Origin: Eutrigla gurnardus
Lineage: Eukaryota > Chordata > Actinopteri > Perciformes > Triglidae
Direction: 5' to 3'
Assembly (NCBI GenBank): GCA_963514095.1
Contig: OY741285.1
Coordinates: 18,947,722-19,011,721, forward strand
DNA length: 64,000 nt
The notes beneath the pieces are model-generated. The model saw nothing but the letters and a program-made list of their open reading frames with translations, ran no database searches and was not told the DNA's origin. A program made the position numbers and the translations under genes. This document shows, in pieces, positions 21,566-32,676 of the stretch (the stretch's first letter is position 1; each line of letters opens with the position of its first letter).

Positions 21566-22760
21566 TTAGCCTGGACCTGGACCTTCAAGCCTCAGTTGGT
21601 CTGCTAGTGTTCTGGAAGGGGAGTGGTGGTGGAGAAGATCAGACAAGTAGGTTAAGGCCAGACCATGGAGAGATTTGAAAACAGTCAATAGGAGTCTGAA
21701 ATCGATGCGGTAGCGGATGGGGAGCCAGTGGAGTGAAGCCAGGACTGGGGTGATATGTTCGCGTTTTTTAGTACAGGTGAGGAGTCGGGCGGCTGAGTTC
21801 TGAACCAACTGCAGGCGGCGGAGCTGAGATTGATCGATGTCAGTGTGGAGAGCATTACAGTAGTCCAGTTGTGATGTAATGAAGGCATTGATGAGTCTCT
21901 CTAGATAGCTCTGGGGCAGGTAGGCTTTGGTCTTAGCTAGGGTTCTCAGGTGGAAAATGCTCTTCCTAACTACTGAACTGACCTGCTGCTCGAACTTGAA
22001 GGCACTGTCAAAAATCACGCCCAGATTTCTGACAGAGGGCCTGATGTTGGAGGTAAGAGGGCCCAGGGCATTGGTAGAGAAGGCCGGAGAGGTTTTTCCA
22101 AAAACAATCAGCTCAGTCTTGCTCTCATTAAGGTTGAGGAAGTTTGCACCTATCCATGACTTGATGCCAGACAGTCACGCAGTAGATGGAGTGCAGCCCA
22201 TCAGCCTTAAGGGGGAGATACAGCTGGACGTCGATGGCAAAGCAGTGGAAGGAGATGTTGTGTTTGGCCAGGATTTCTCCTAGGGGTAAAATGTAGAGCA
22301 GAAAGAGGATGGGACCTAGAATAGTGCCTTGAGGGACCCCGCAGGTGACGGGGGCAGCAGAAGAGATGGAGCCTCCAAGCTGGACAGAGAAGCTCCTGTC
22401 GGCCAGGTAAGACTGGAAGAACTTCAGGGCTGTGCCTTTGATGCCCACGTGATGCTCAGGCGGAGCCAGCAGGATCCTGTGATCCACCGAGTCGAAGGCT
22501 GCTGTTAGATCTTAGAGCACCAGGATCACGGGACTACCTGAGTCAGCAGCTAGGAGCAGGTCATTGAGGACTCTCAGGAGCACAGTCTCTGTGCTGTGGG
22601 CTGTTCTAAAGCCGGATGGAAATTCTCAAAGATGTTGTTGATGGATAGGAAGGATTGCAGCTGAACATAAACTTCTCGCTCAAGGAATTTGGATAGAAAG
22701 GATAGTTTGGAGATAGGCCTGAAGTTTGAGAGGATAGAGGGGTCAAAGTTTGGCTTTTTT
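21566..22760 (-). pseudogene. L2 copy B reverse transcriptase, C-terminal half
   Basis: Minus-strand frames give GVPQGTILGPILFLLYILPL (RT motif B region) and SQLDYCNALHTDIDQSQLRR (thumb). The catalytic motif reads FAIDVQ where YADDTQ is expected, so the first of the two active-site aspartates has been lost. The frame is broken between 22128 and 22018. The N-terminal part of RT lies beyond the insertion at 22762-24806. Confidence 0.85.
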
Positions 22761-22761
22761 A

Positions 22762-24806
22762 CATGGATGCAGCAGCGCGCCGAAAAGCGAAACTCGCTTT
22801 TTTAATGGCCAAATAGGTCACTTGTGTGATTCGTCCAGATCCGAGGAGTTTTTCTATTTTGGGGGGGGGGGGGGGGAGTGAACTGCGCTGAGCAAAACCA
22901 ATTAAGTACCAACTGATGGGGGGGGGACAAAAACTGTCAGCCAGTCCCGAAGGCACACCAGTGTGCTGCTGATCTATGATTGGCCATTCACCGCATCAAT
23001 CGAGTCACACGAAGAGGCAGCTGAAACAAGTTGTGACGATTGAAGACGCCGGAGCGGAGAAGGATTCGGAGCTGAGACTTGGAGTACGAGTGTCGAAACA
23101 TCAAAGGTAACGTTAATATTAGCTTTTTTCGTTGGCTGGCTATGCTTTTAGCATATTTAGCTTGGTTATGAACTGTCTTTTAATCAATGAACGGTAGCCT
23201 TATAAGCCTGTAAACGCATAGCCCTCGTGTGTCATGATGTATTTTGAGCTAACATTACATGTTAGCTAGTAAAGAGGAACTAATGTGCAAGTCTGGTTGC
23301 GTTTCTGCTGTTTTGGTAATGCTCTTCTCCTCCATGTGCATTTGTTACGCGTGTGTATTTGTGTAGTCTTCACCGGCATAAAATAAATGTTTGCCGGTTA
23401 CGGTGCGCGTTTGTGTCGCGGTGCGCGGAGAGGAGAGCTAGACACCGTGGCGGCGACCGAGTGACCTTCATCTCCGTCCGCATAGTGCTCTTTCTCCGTT
23501 ATTCACTCACACACACACACACAGTGTGAGCAGTGCGCGGTAAAAGCGAAACACATGTAGATAATCACAATTATCACAGTCTGGAGCTTTTTAATTAAAA
23601 ATAAAAATGTAGCATGGCCACTGGAGAAATCCTGCTTCGTTCCTCTTTACCTAGCTATAACTTTCATCATGCTGCTGATAAACTTTATTTTAGCTAACAT
23701 GATCTACTCTGCTTGATTTCAGAATGAGGGAGTTTGAGGAGAAGGATGCAGAAGTCTAGGGGGATGACAGCTACCATGATATTCAAGAGAGAAGATGAGA
23801 AGTTTGGACCTGTTGACAGAAAACTATGCCGGCACATGAGGACTGCTGGAGGAAGGGATAAAGCGCAGAGAGGCTGATGGAGAAAAGAAGGAGACAGGTG
23901 AAGTAGACACTGAACCTACACACACACACAGTACACTGTGTACTTGGATCACAAATACCAAATACAATGATCACTATTAATAACATCTTTCGTTATTATG
24001 CCTTATTTTGTTACTTGGTGTTATGTTGCTACCTTGTTCTTAGACAAGACTATGCTTGTATAGCCTAGTCATCTCAATATCATGTAATATCATCATGTAA
24101 TATTTGAATTCCAGGTGGAGTATGGCTGCAAGAAAACCTGTGCAAGTGCACAAGAAAGCAAGAGGACTGCACAGGAAGAGCAGAAGGAAGCACGGCAGAG
24201 ACATGCAGCTAGGCAAAGAAATGCTGCTAGACGTAAGGCCCTAGAAGTGCTCCAAGGGAAGGCAAAGAAGAAGCACTGATGGATACTGCATCAAGCAAAG
24301 GAATGCTGCTAGAAAGAAAAAGAGAACACAATGATACTTAGCAGCACATCACAAAATCACAAAAAATAAATGAACAAATGTAAATGTCTGTGCACCCTGG
24401 CAGAGGGAGTTGTGGCACATGTTACTACAAGCAATTTTTCCCCACTTGGAGTTCACTGTTAAATGGAAAGCCCTAGATGTTTTTTGTACATAGTTTTATG
24501 AAACGATTAAACACAATTTATTACTTAACCTGTGTATGTCTCTTATTGATTTGGTAGGCCTCTTAGGTGTCTAAGAATATACGTTTTTCTAGTTTAACAA
24601 GTTTTTATTGTTTAATATATCTACCATGCTGATCAAAGTAAAATTAGGCAGACTAGGGATGTTTTTTCTCAATATTGAGGAGAGGACATTTGAATTTACC
24701 CGTCTCCTCCGCTATAAATGCACACCCTGGCTGTCGACACAACCCCCCCCCCCCCCCCCTTGCGGGACTCTCTCTCTTTTTTTAGCTTTACCTGTTTGCA
24801 TCCCTG
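22762..24806. mobile_element. Unidentified 2.0 kb insertion in L2 copy B
   Basis: The ends CATGGATGCA and TGCATCCCTG are inverted with one mismatch, and TTTTTA repeats flank them (to 22761 and 24807-24812); L2 coding sequence is continuous once it is removed. Inside, on the plus strand, are features of a spliced gene: a donor at 23106, and an acceptor before 23723 with a short basic ORF (MTATMIFKREDEKFGPVDRK) and a further acceptor before 24116. G-runs at 22861 and C-runs at 24741 sit near the ends. No transposase domain is recognised. Confidence 0.5.
24116..24280 (+). pseudogene. Candidate 3' exon, basic coiled peptide
   Basis: After a TTTGAATTCCAG acceptor, one frame runs to a TGA at 24278-24280 and encodes a Lys/Arg/Gln/Ala-rich segment (QKEARQRHAARQRNAARRKA) that would form a basic helix. 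Candidate upstream exons end at donors near 23106 and 23898. Nothing identifies the protein; it may be a captured gene fragment or a cargo gene of the insertion. Splicing is inferred from consensus sites only. Confidence 0.3.
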
Positions 24807-25760
24807 TTTTTAGTAATGGCTGCACCACAGCATGCTTGAAGGCAGCTGGGAAGCAACCAGAGGAGAGGATGGTGTTGATCAGCAGCAGGAGGAAGGGGGC
24901 AACCGTGTCGAGGACTGTAGCATCCTTGAGAAGACAGGCAGACAGTCAGAGGGGCAGTTGGAGGGCCGCAGATGTCTGACTGTGTCAGAGAGGGATAGCG
25001 AAACAGGCTCAAACTGCTTGAGGGCAGCTGGCAGGGGGAGTGGCAGGGAGTGGGATGCCAGATGTATCTGAAGGCCTAAGAGCTGCAACCTTATCAATGA
25101 AGAATTTTTGAAAACTTTCACAGAGGGTGGATGAGGGCACAACAGGGGATTCATTACAGGGATTTATGAGAGAATTCAGTGTATTAAAAATAACCTGGGG
25201 TTTGTGGCTGTTTCTGGAGACCAGGGTGGAAATGTACTGTGATTTGGCAGGGTAGTCCTTCTGCCACTTGCGCTCCGCCCACCTACAGGTGCGTCTGAGA
25301 TCACGCATTGCATCGTTGAGCCATGGACTGTGTTTTAGTGCATTTGGATTTGAAAGGGGCAATGGAGTCCAGAATGCCAGTGCAAGCTGATGAGAGCATA
25401 GAGAGAAGCTCATCAGCAGTATACTCAGAGTCTATTAATGGCCTACACAAGGGGGAGTCATTGAACGTGGCTGAAAAATGTCCAGCAGTAGAGGAGTTGA
25501 GTGTGCGGGATACCCATTTGGAGACACTATGGGTACTAACAGAGACCGAAATACCATAGGACAGCACAAGATCTAATATGTGCCCCTTTTCATGAGTTGG
25601 GCTGGTGACAACTTGCTTAAGACTAAATTAGTCAAGGAGGTTCAGAAAGTCCCGGGTCAGAGGCTGTGACTCACAGCAAACATGGACATTAAAATCAACG
25701 GATATTAATATGTAATCATATTTGACCATAAGTCATAAGTCACAGTCATGGATAAAGTCT
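24807..25760 (-). pseudogene. L2 copy B endonuclease end and linker
   Basis: Minus-strand frames read VDFNVHVCC and HILDLVLSYG, corresponding to the GDFN and LDLVL motifs of an apurinic-type LINE endonuclease, then a linker with SPWLNDAMRDLRRTCRWAER and the lead into RT. Frameshifts and stops are present. Upstream endonuclease motifs (the catalytic Asn and Glu blocks) are not found between 25760 and 26030, so this domain is deleted in part. Confidence 0.75.
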
Positions 25761-26027
25761 TTGTTTAATTTAGGTGGGCGATACACCACAGAATTATTTC
25801 AGTACACAATGTCAGTTCAAAGCTCGCAAAAACATTGTGTGGAATCTGCTGACAGTGAAACAACGACTTGTAAACAGAGGTGACACCTTCCAGTCGCGCG
25901 GGTGGAATTGAAAAAGTTACAGTCCGGTGGGAGGAGTTCAGAGAACAGCGTGTTTTCGCTGGCAAGCATCAAAGTTTTGCTCGCCAGAAAACTGCACGCT
26001 CATCGCTAGCCACTGGCCCAGTGCGCT

Positions 26028-26599
26028 TCAACAGGCGTAGGCTAGTCGAGTGGTCAACATGACGGCTGTACCTACGGAGCGCCATCGAGAAGGAACTTGA
26101 GTACAAAGCGGCCCGGTCAACGCTGTCGGGAGAGCTTGAGGGGCTAGAAACGGCAATGGACGAGGCAGTTTAACAGGATCACGGTCGAGGGAGGCATCAG
26201 CAGGAGTAGTGGACGAGACAGGACCGAGCCATCGCACTAAATGCTGGGCTGCAGCCGAATTTGAGGGCAGTTGGATCTTGAGTCTCACCAGCAGACCTCC
26301 CCTCTTTCCTCCTCTCCTGGAGCGCCTCTTACGAGGACGGGCCGCCGGCATGCAGCGCAGGTAAGCTGGGATACCTGAGAGCAGGGGAGGGGGAGGTTTG
26401 GTCCAATCTCCTGGTTCGGATCTGGCTGCCCGAGCCAGAGAGAGAAAGATTTAGTTCCTGGATGTTAAACAATGCTTGACGATCGTAGCAAAGAAGGGCA
26501 GACACATCCAGATAGATGCATAAAAACAGCAAATTAACAAACGTTAAACAGAACGCCTGTGGAAGACGACTCGCCGAACAGACTGGCGCCATTTTCCCC
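26028..26599 (-). pseudogene. L2 copy B 5' region
   Basis: Two overlapping minus-strand frames cover a hydrophobic stretch (LLFLCIYLDVSALLCYDRQA) and a strongly basic one (RKRRSRRGGKRGG). This order precedes the endonuclease in the fish L2 ORFs I know. Its presence shows the copy was close to full length on insertion. The start codon cannot be fixed. Confidence 0.5.
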
Positions 26600-28922
26600 A
26601 ATGTGGGAAAGAAGGTCATATAAAATGTGACTGTTTAAGCTGGAAACCCACAAGGCCAAAAGCATGATGTGTGACAATGCAGAAGAATCGTCTGAAAGTG
26701 CTTTTGTCAAGAGGCAAACCTGACTGACAGATCACAACAGGTCGAATGGTTGATTGATTCAGGAGCATCAAAGCACATGACGTGATGAATACATTTTTTG
26801 AGAATACCAGCAATTCTCAGAAGCACAGTCTGTGAAACTCAGTGATGGTTGGGTGGTTGGCGCCCTAGAAATCTAAACTGTCAACATGAAAATTACCTTA
26901 AAAATGAGTAAACTCAAAAAATGTCACAATGTACGACGTGCTGTATGTTCCAAAGCTTTCTGGGAATCAATTCTTGGTGGGAGCTGCTATAAAAAGAGGA
27001 AATACAGTGCAGTTCAGGAAGTCTCACTGCTACATAAAGGTAACTGGTGGAACTCTTCAAGAAATAGGAACACGGAGAGCTGACGGGCTGCATCAGCTGG
27101 ATGTTGAAGCTATTTGTCATAGAGCATCAGTAGCAGCCAGCCTCTGGCAACAGCGTCTGGGTCACACCACCAAGCTGAACGAACTGAAAGATCTGGTGAA
27201 CGGAGTGGACTTCCCTGCAGTGAAAGAGGTTCCTTTCTGTGAAAGATGTGTGGAAGGCAAGCTGTCTAAAAAGCCATTCAAGTCGATTGGAGGAATCCGT
27301 TCCAAACACAAGATGCAGCTGATTCATAGTGATGTCTGTGGTCCCATGCAGACTGAGTCTATAGGTGGAGCAAAATGTTTTGTCACTTTCATCAATGACT
27401 ACTCCAGGTGCTGCAAAGTATACTTTCTGAAACAAAAGAATGAGGTGCTAAACAAATTCAAGTAATTTGAAAAAACATTCTCAAATGAGTGTGGGCACAG
27501 CGTCACAAGACTGAGAACAGACAACAGTGGTGAGTTCACATCAAAGGAGTTTCAAGAATATTTGAAGGCTCAAGGCATCCACCATAAAATGACTGTACCT
27601 CACTCAACACAGCAAAATGGTGTTGCAGAAAGAAAGAATAGGACTTTAGTTGAAGCAGCTAGAAGCATGCTGTCACATGCTAAGTTACCGAAGATGTACT
27701 GGGCAGAGGCTGTAGCCACCACAGCCTACATACAGAACAGGCTGCCTACATCTGTGCTGAAGCAAGAGACACCCTATGAGAGATGGTATGGAAAGAAGCC
27801 TGTCATGAGTCACATGAGGGTGTTTGGCTGTGTTGCTTACGCACATTTCCAAGATGAAGAGAGAAAGAAACTGGACAAAAAGCCTGTGAAGCTTTGTTTC
27901 GTGGGGTATGCAAATAATGCTAAGAGAGTGAGATAACCATGGAAACAAAGTGAAACACGAGATGGCGAGGCCACTGTCGATAGCACAGTCAGAACAAGTG
28001 GCAGAATCAGAATCAGACACCAAGGAGATGTGGATATGATAAGTTTGCAGATACAGTGACTGTTGATCATCATGCCAATATGTGTTGTGTGACAGAGCCA
28101 ATCACTCTGAAAGAAGCAATGGAGAGTTCTGATGCAAAGGAACGGCAGGAGGAAAACAAGCTGGAAAACAAGACGTGGGACTTAGTGGAGTTACCAAGAG
28201 GAAGAAAGGCAGTAGGATGGTTGTTCAAAGTCAAGCACCATAGTGATGGACGAGTGGAGAGATATAAGTGCAGACTCTCGCCAAGGGCTACTTACAGTTG
28301 TATGGTGCTGACTATGATGAAACGTTTTCACCAGTAGTACGATTCAGCTCTATTCATACATTACTGTCCTTTGCTGCCCAAAACAATCTACATGTGCACC
28401 AGATGGATGTTGTAACTGCATTCCTTAATGGACATCTGGAAGAAGAAATCTACATGGGACAACCAGAGGGATACATCAAACCAGGGTAGGAACGCCTGGT
28501 GTGCAAACTAAAAAATCAATCTATGGACTGAAGCAGTCGCCTCAAATTTCAACGTGAATCCCGATGCTGCACATCTGACTGCTGTGAAGAGGATATTTCC
28601 ATTCTTGAAAGGGACAGTGAACCTTGCTCTCAAGTAGGAGCAGTCATACTCTGGAGCTTTGATTGGATTCTCATATGCTGACTGGACTGGTGACCAGGAT
28701 GACCGCCACTCTACGACAGGCAATATATTTCTACTGAGTGGAGGAGCGGTGAGCTGGCTCAGCAAGAAACAGGTAACAGTTGCACTTTCACGTCAAGTAC
28801 GTCACACTCAGTCAAGCCTCTCAAGAAGCTATCTGGCTGAGACAATTACTGAGTGATCTTGGAATGGAGGCTACGTCCACAGTGATCCCGGAAGACAACC
28901 AAGGACCCATCGCAATCAATCG
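26600..28922 (+). pseudogene. Copia pol remnant (PR-IN-RT-RH)
   Basis: In order: CGKEGHIKCDC (end of the gag zinc knuckle), WLIDSGASKHMT (protease active site, 26748), HSDVCGPM, TDNSGEF and NGVAERKN (the three integrase DDE positions, ~27330-27640), GYANNAKR, then RT pieces (VVTAFLNGHLEEEIYMGQPE, ~28405) and RNase H (ALS and EA-W motifs, ~28780). An in-frame stop lies at 27463, frameshifts at several points, and the RT palm with its YVDD box is deleted near 28540. It would have made the polyprotein for reverse transcription and integration. Confidence 0.9.
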
Positions 28923-28924
28923 CA

Positions 28925-29660
28925 TCAATACCTGAGTTTTCCGCGAACTCCTCGGAAAATGATGTCAAACCTGCCAGCTCTGGTGTAATTGATGAATCTC
29001 TGTTGGTTATAGTACAAATAGTTAATCCAATCAATTGGTAACGTTGTTCTAAGTGTCTTACCACCGCAGAACCACCAGATGTCCGCCCTGGTCACAAGTT
29101 GTCTTCTCACCCACGCATCCTGCACACCCCATTCTCCTGCTGATAACTTCAGGGTTAGATTACAGGAAGTCAAAGTTCCTACACTAACCGTACCTTCTTC
29201 TCTAGACAGACAGGTGTAGTTGCCGTCATATGGCTCAAACCAGGGTGGCCGCGTGTGAGTTGGCACAGGGGGAAACAATTGGTGTACAGTGGTGCAGTTC
29301 CTGTCAGCGGGTAGAGACACAAAGTTTGCGGTCCAATTTCTCCTTTAGCTCTTAATTTGGCTGGTGTTGAATTAGCTAGCATTGTATTGGCTAGTGTCGA
29401 ATCTACAATCAGTGATTCAGCTGCGGTGCAATTGTTGTTGCCATTCGATTGTCGAGACTGACGTTTGTGTACCCAGAGTATCGGAACTACCACTATCACT
29501 GCTATCACACTTATTAGACACAGTGTTCCTCTCATGCCGCATCCCGTCCTTCGAAACGGATGCCACGGTCTATCGGCCATGGTGTGGTGCTTTTACTTAT
29601 CTGTCCCCTCCGGAGTGCTGTATGCTCTCTTACAGTGTGTCAGATGAACCCACGTCCCTC
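28925..29660 (-). pseudogene. Retroviral env, N-terminal part
   Basis: One frame (from 29580) carries a short N-terminal segment with a hydrophobic signal/anchor (LCLISVIAVIVVVPIL), and a second overlapping frame (to 28925) carries a surface-protein region with several NxT/S glycosylation sites, multiple cysteines and a WWFCGG motif. The frame change, truncation before any transmembrane subunit and loss of the C-terminus make it non-functional. Fish retroviral envelope proteins have this kind of leader plus WxCGG block; exact genus is not determined. Confidence 0.6.
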
Positions 29661-29662
29661 TC

Positions 29663-30215
29663 TCAGCGATGCGGACTGCTGTCGGTGTAGATAGCAGAAC
29701 CTGATATGGACCTTCCAAGCGATGAGATGACCAGTGATACCAATGATAACTGCAATGAAACTTTTAGTTGGATGTTAAACATTTCTGATAATTTAGCCAT
29801 GACTTGGTTTCTGAAATGTGGACCGTTATCGCAATAAATTGTTTCTGGGAATCCAAATCTTAATGCAATAATAGTAGCAAGCGTTTTTGCTACCACTATA
29901 GCATCGTTTGTTGCTGTTGGTGTGATTTCAACCCATTTTGAAAACATATCTACTATTACCAGGCAGTATTTCTTGCCCTCTGATTTGTTTAGTTCGATGA
30001 AGTCCATGCATATTGTTGGAAAGGATATTCAGCTTTCGGAAATGCTCCTCTTTTAGGTCTCATTCTTCCTTGTGAGTTGTGCTTGGAGCAAATCAAACAG
30101 GATGCACAAACATTTTTAGAGTACTTTTGGAATCCATACATTGTAAAACATTTACTTATCATTGCCACCTCCCTCCTGTTGAGACATGGGTAATTCCATT
30201 GCTCAAAATAGCCGC
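29663..30215 (-). pseudogene. Retroviral integrase remnant
   Basis: The core domain shows MDF (first catalytic Asp region), VDMFSKWVE and DNGPHF (second catalytic Asp) between 30007 and 29700. The N-terminal HHCC zinc domain should lie at 30215-30010, where the frame is broken. The third catalytic residue is not seen before the frame is lost near 29760. It would join viral DNA to host DNA. Confidence 0.8.
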
Positions 30216-30219
30216 AAAT

Positions 30220-30918
30220 CTATAGAGTTTTTTTTAGGATGGATGGGCTATCAGCTACAAAAATGTAATCTGAATCCTGTCCCCCTGTTGCTGCGCATTT
30301 AGCTTCTTCGTCTGCTTTGCGGTTTCCCCGTGAAACTGGATCAGTCCCGGTAGTGTGTGCTGCGCATTTACAGACTGCAACTGCTTTTGGTAGGAGAATA
30401 GCATCCAATAAAGTTATTATCAAATCTTTGTGTTGAATAGCTCTGCCAGTAGATGTTACCATGCCTCTGTTTTTCCACTGTTGTGCGAAAAGATGCAGTG
30501 TGGAGAACACATACTGGCTATCTGTGTAGACTGTGATAGCTTTCCCTTCCCCCAATCTACATGCCTCCATCAAAGCTACTATCTCTGCTGCCTGTGCTGA
30601 GAAATGTGATGGCAAAGGTGAGGATTTCAACACCCTCCCCTGTGTCACCACCACACAGCCAATGGCATTCGTGCCATCTGGATTTTTCCTGCAGGAACCA
30701 TCAACAAACATTGTTATGTCTGGATTTGTGAGTGGTGTATCAGTCAGGTCTGCTCTCAGCAAAACAGTCTCCTCAGTTTTAGCTAAGCAGTCATGTTTAT
30801 TACCGTCTTGTTCGTGTGGCAAAAGTGTGGATGGATTCAATGTATTGCAACGTTCGATCGTCAAATGTGGCTGCGCCATTAGTATTGTCATACAATTGAA
30901 ATGCCGTGCTGGCGACAT
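30220..30918 (-). pseudogene. Retroviral RNase H domain
   Basis: A 232-codon open frame contains the RNase H pattern: FVDGS with the first catalytic Asp, an AEIVAL block with Glu, TDSQY with the second Asp and a final NRKADEEA block with Asp. All four metal-binding positions are recognisable, so this is the best-preserved part of the provirus. It follows the RT connection domain (30928-31143) and precedes integrase. Separate frames up- and downstream show the polyprotein is broken. Confidence 0.85.
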
Positions 30919-31430
30919 GAAAGCTACTTAGTTTTGCATTAGAAGTACAGAAACCGAATGTGAAACCTTCAATGTCAATGGATGAAACAACACGAGTGAA
31001 GCTGAACACTGTACAGCAATAGCTGCTGCCTGCACTGATTGTAAGCATGGAGGCATAGCTCTTGCTATGGGATCAAGTTTAGAAGAGTAGTAAGCTATCG
31101 GCCTCAGTTTTTGTCCAAAAGGCTGTGTTAGAACGCTGGTCATGAATCCTTGTCTCGCGTCATGTTTGGATGAAAGGTTTTTTGTAGTCTGGGAGTGCTA
31201 ATACTGATGTGCTCACTAAAACCTGTTTTAGTTGTTTGAAGGATTGTTCTGCCTCTTGTGTCCAAATAATATTATCCACAACTGCAGTTTGTTTCTACTT
31301 GCTTTGTGACCTTGTTCAGCCAAAAACTTCAGCAGTGCCAGAGTGTCTGTTTTACAGTCAGCTTGAGTTTTTGAAGCTATCAAAATATCATCAACATACA
31401 ATAGAATTTTGGTGGGTTGAATTTAGCTAA
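30919..31430 (-). pseudogene. Retroviral RT end and connection domain
   Basis: From the junction with L2 at 31430, the minus strand reads a YVDDIL active-site box almost at once, then a thumb-like stretch to ~31260 and, after frameshifts, IAYYSSKLDP of the connection domain. Everything upstream of YVDD is missing, so the palm and fingers are lost. Confidence 0.8.
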
Positions 31431-32676
31431 ATTTGATGATATCGCCTGTGTGCTGTGTATGTGTGTGTCTCAGCATGACCTGTCCGTTGAGATAGTTGTT
31501 ATTGTGTATCGTGCTCCTGGTCCATACTCTGAATTCCTATCTGAATTCTCTGAGTTGCTATCAAATTTAGTCCTTAAATCAGATAAAGTAATTATTGTGG
31601 GGGATTTTAATGTCCATGTGGACGTTGTAAATGACAGCCTTAGTGTAGCATTTACTTCCTTAATAGATTCTATTGGCTTCAGTCAGAGTGTACAGAAACC
31701 AACTCACTGTCATAGCCACACTCTCGACCTCGTCTTATCTTATGGCGTTGGAATCGAAAACTTAATTTTCTTTCCTCAAAATTCTTCTTTATCTGACCAT
31801 TACTTGATAACCTTTGAATTATTGTTGCTGGACTTCACTCCTCTAGGAAAAAGCTACTACTCTCGGTGTCTATCGGATAGAGCAGTAGCTAAGTTTAAGG
31901 AAGTAATTCCGCCAGTCTTGAGTTCACTTCCATGTCTTAATGAAACGGAGGACTTTTATATTAATCTTAGTCCCTCCCAGATCGATTCTCTTATAGATGA
32001 ATCTGGAAGCCTACTGCGAACGACTCTCGACTCTGTTGCTCCGCTAAAACAGAAAACTATAAAGCATAGGAAGTTAGCTCCCTGGTATAACTCCCAAACT
32101 CGTAAACTGAAACAAAAATTGCGTAAACTTGAAACCATCTGGCGCTCCACCAAACTGGAAGAATCCCGCCTAGTTTGGCAGGACTGTCTTAAAATATATA
32201 AGAAGGCTCTCCGTAATGCCAGAGCAGCCTACTACTCATCTTTAATAGAGGAAAATAAAAACAACCCTAGATTTCTTTTCAGTACTGTAGCCAGGCTGAC
32301 AAAGAGTCACAGCTCTACTGAGCCATGCATTCCTAGAGATCTTAGTAGTAACGACTTTATGAACATTTTTAATGATAAAATTCTAGCAATCCGCGACAAA
32401 ATTACTTGCATCTTGCCTTCAATTGGAACCGCATTACCCTCAAACTCTAGCAAACTCAAAGAACTAGCATTAAGACCTGATATATATTTAGACTGCTTTT
32501 CTCCAATCAACCTAAACCAACTAACGTCAATGATCTCTTCTTCTAAACCTTCAACCTGTCTCCTAGACCCGATACCAACCAGGCTACTGAAAGAAGTCTT
32601 ACCCTTAGTGAGCGCGTCGCTATTAGATATGATCAATGTGTCTTTATTTAACAGGCTATGTGCCACAGTCATTTAA
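31431..32676 (+). pseudogene. L2 copy C endonuclease end and linker
   Basis: An open frame of ~415 codons (the first few derive from the retroviral flank): VYRAPGPYSEF, VGDFNVHVD, HTLDLVLSYG and SDHYLITFEL are the C-terminal endonuclease motifs (Asp and His of the active site in GDFN and SDH). Then a long basic linker (KHRKLAPWYNSQTRKLKQKL) leads to RT. The N-terminal endonuclease motifs are lost by 5' truncation. The frame ends by a shift at ~32670; RT continues in another frame. Confidence 0.9.

Larger units (their letters stand above)
21224..26599 (-). mobile_element. L2-clade LINE copy B, antisense
   Basis: On the minus strand: a 5' region ending in basic residues (26599-26028), part of the endonuclease, a linker, RT, and a 3' tail of TGACATTGACA repeats at 21224-21236. 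The flanking AATGT (21219-21223 and 26600-26604) is the apparent target duplication within Copia gag. This family differs clearly from copies A/C. It is split again by an unknown element at 22762-24806. It keeps a 5' region that the other L2 copies lack, but is still dead. Confidence 0.85.
20735..28922 (+). mobile_element. Ty1/Copia retrotransposon, degenerate, split by L2 copy B
   Basis: Gag (20735-21223), zinc knuckle, protease, integrase, RT pieces and RNase H appear in Copia order (integrase before RT) on the plus strand. The element is interrupted at 21224-26599. No LTR is seen at either end: the left end starts inside gag and the right end stops within RNase H, where retroviral env sequence begins. 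A second internal deletion removes most of RT around 28540. Confidence 0.85.

Noticed and set aside
27685..28101. 138-codon minus-strand ORF
   Set aside because: It is a shadow of the Copia integrase/RT region on the plus strand.
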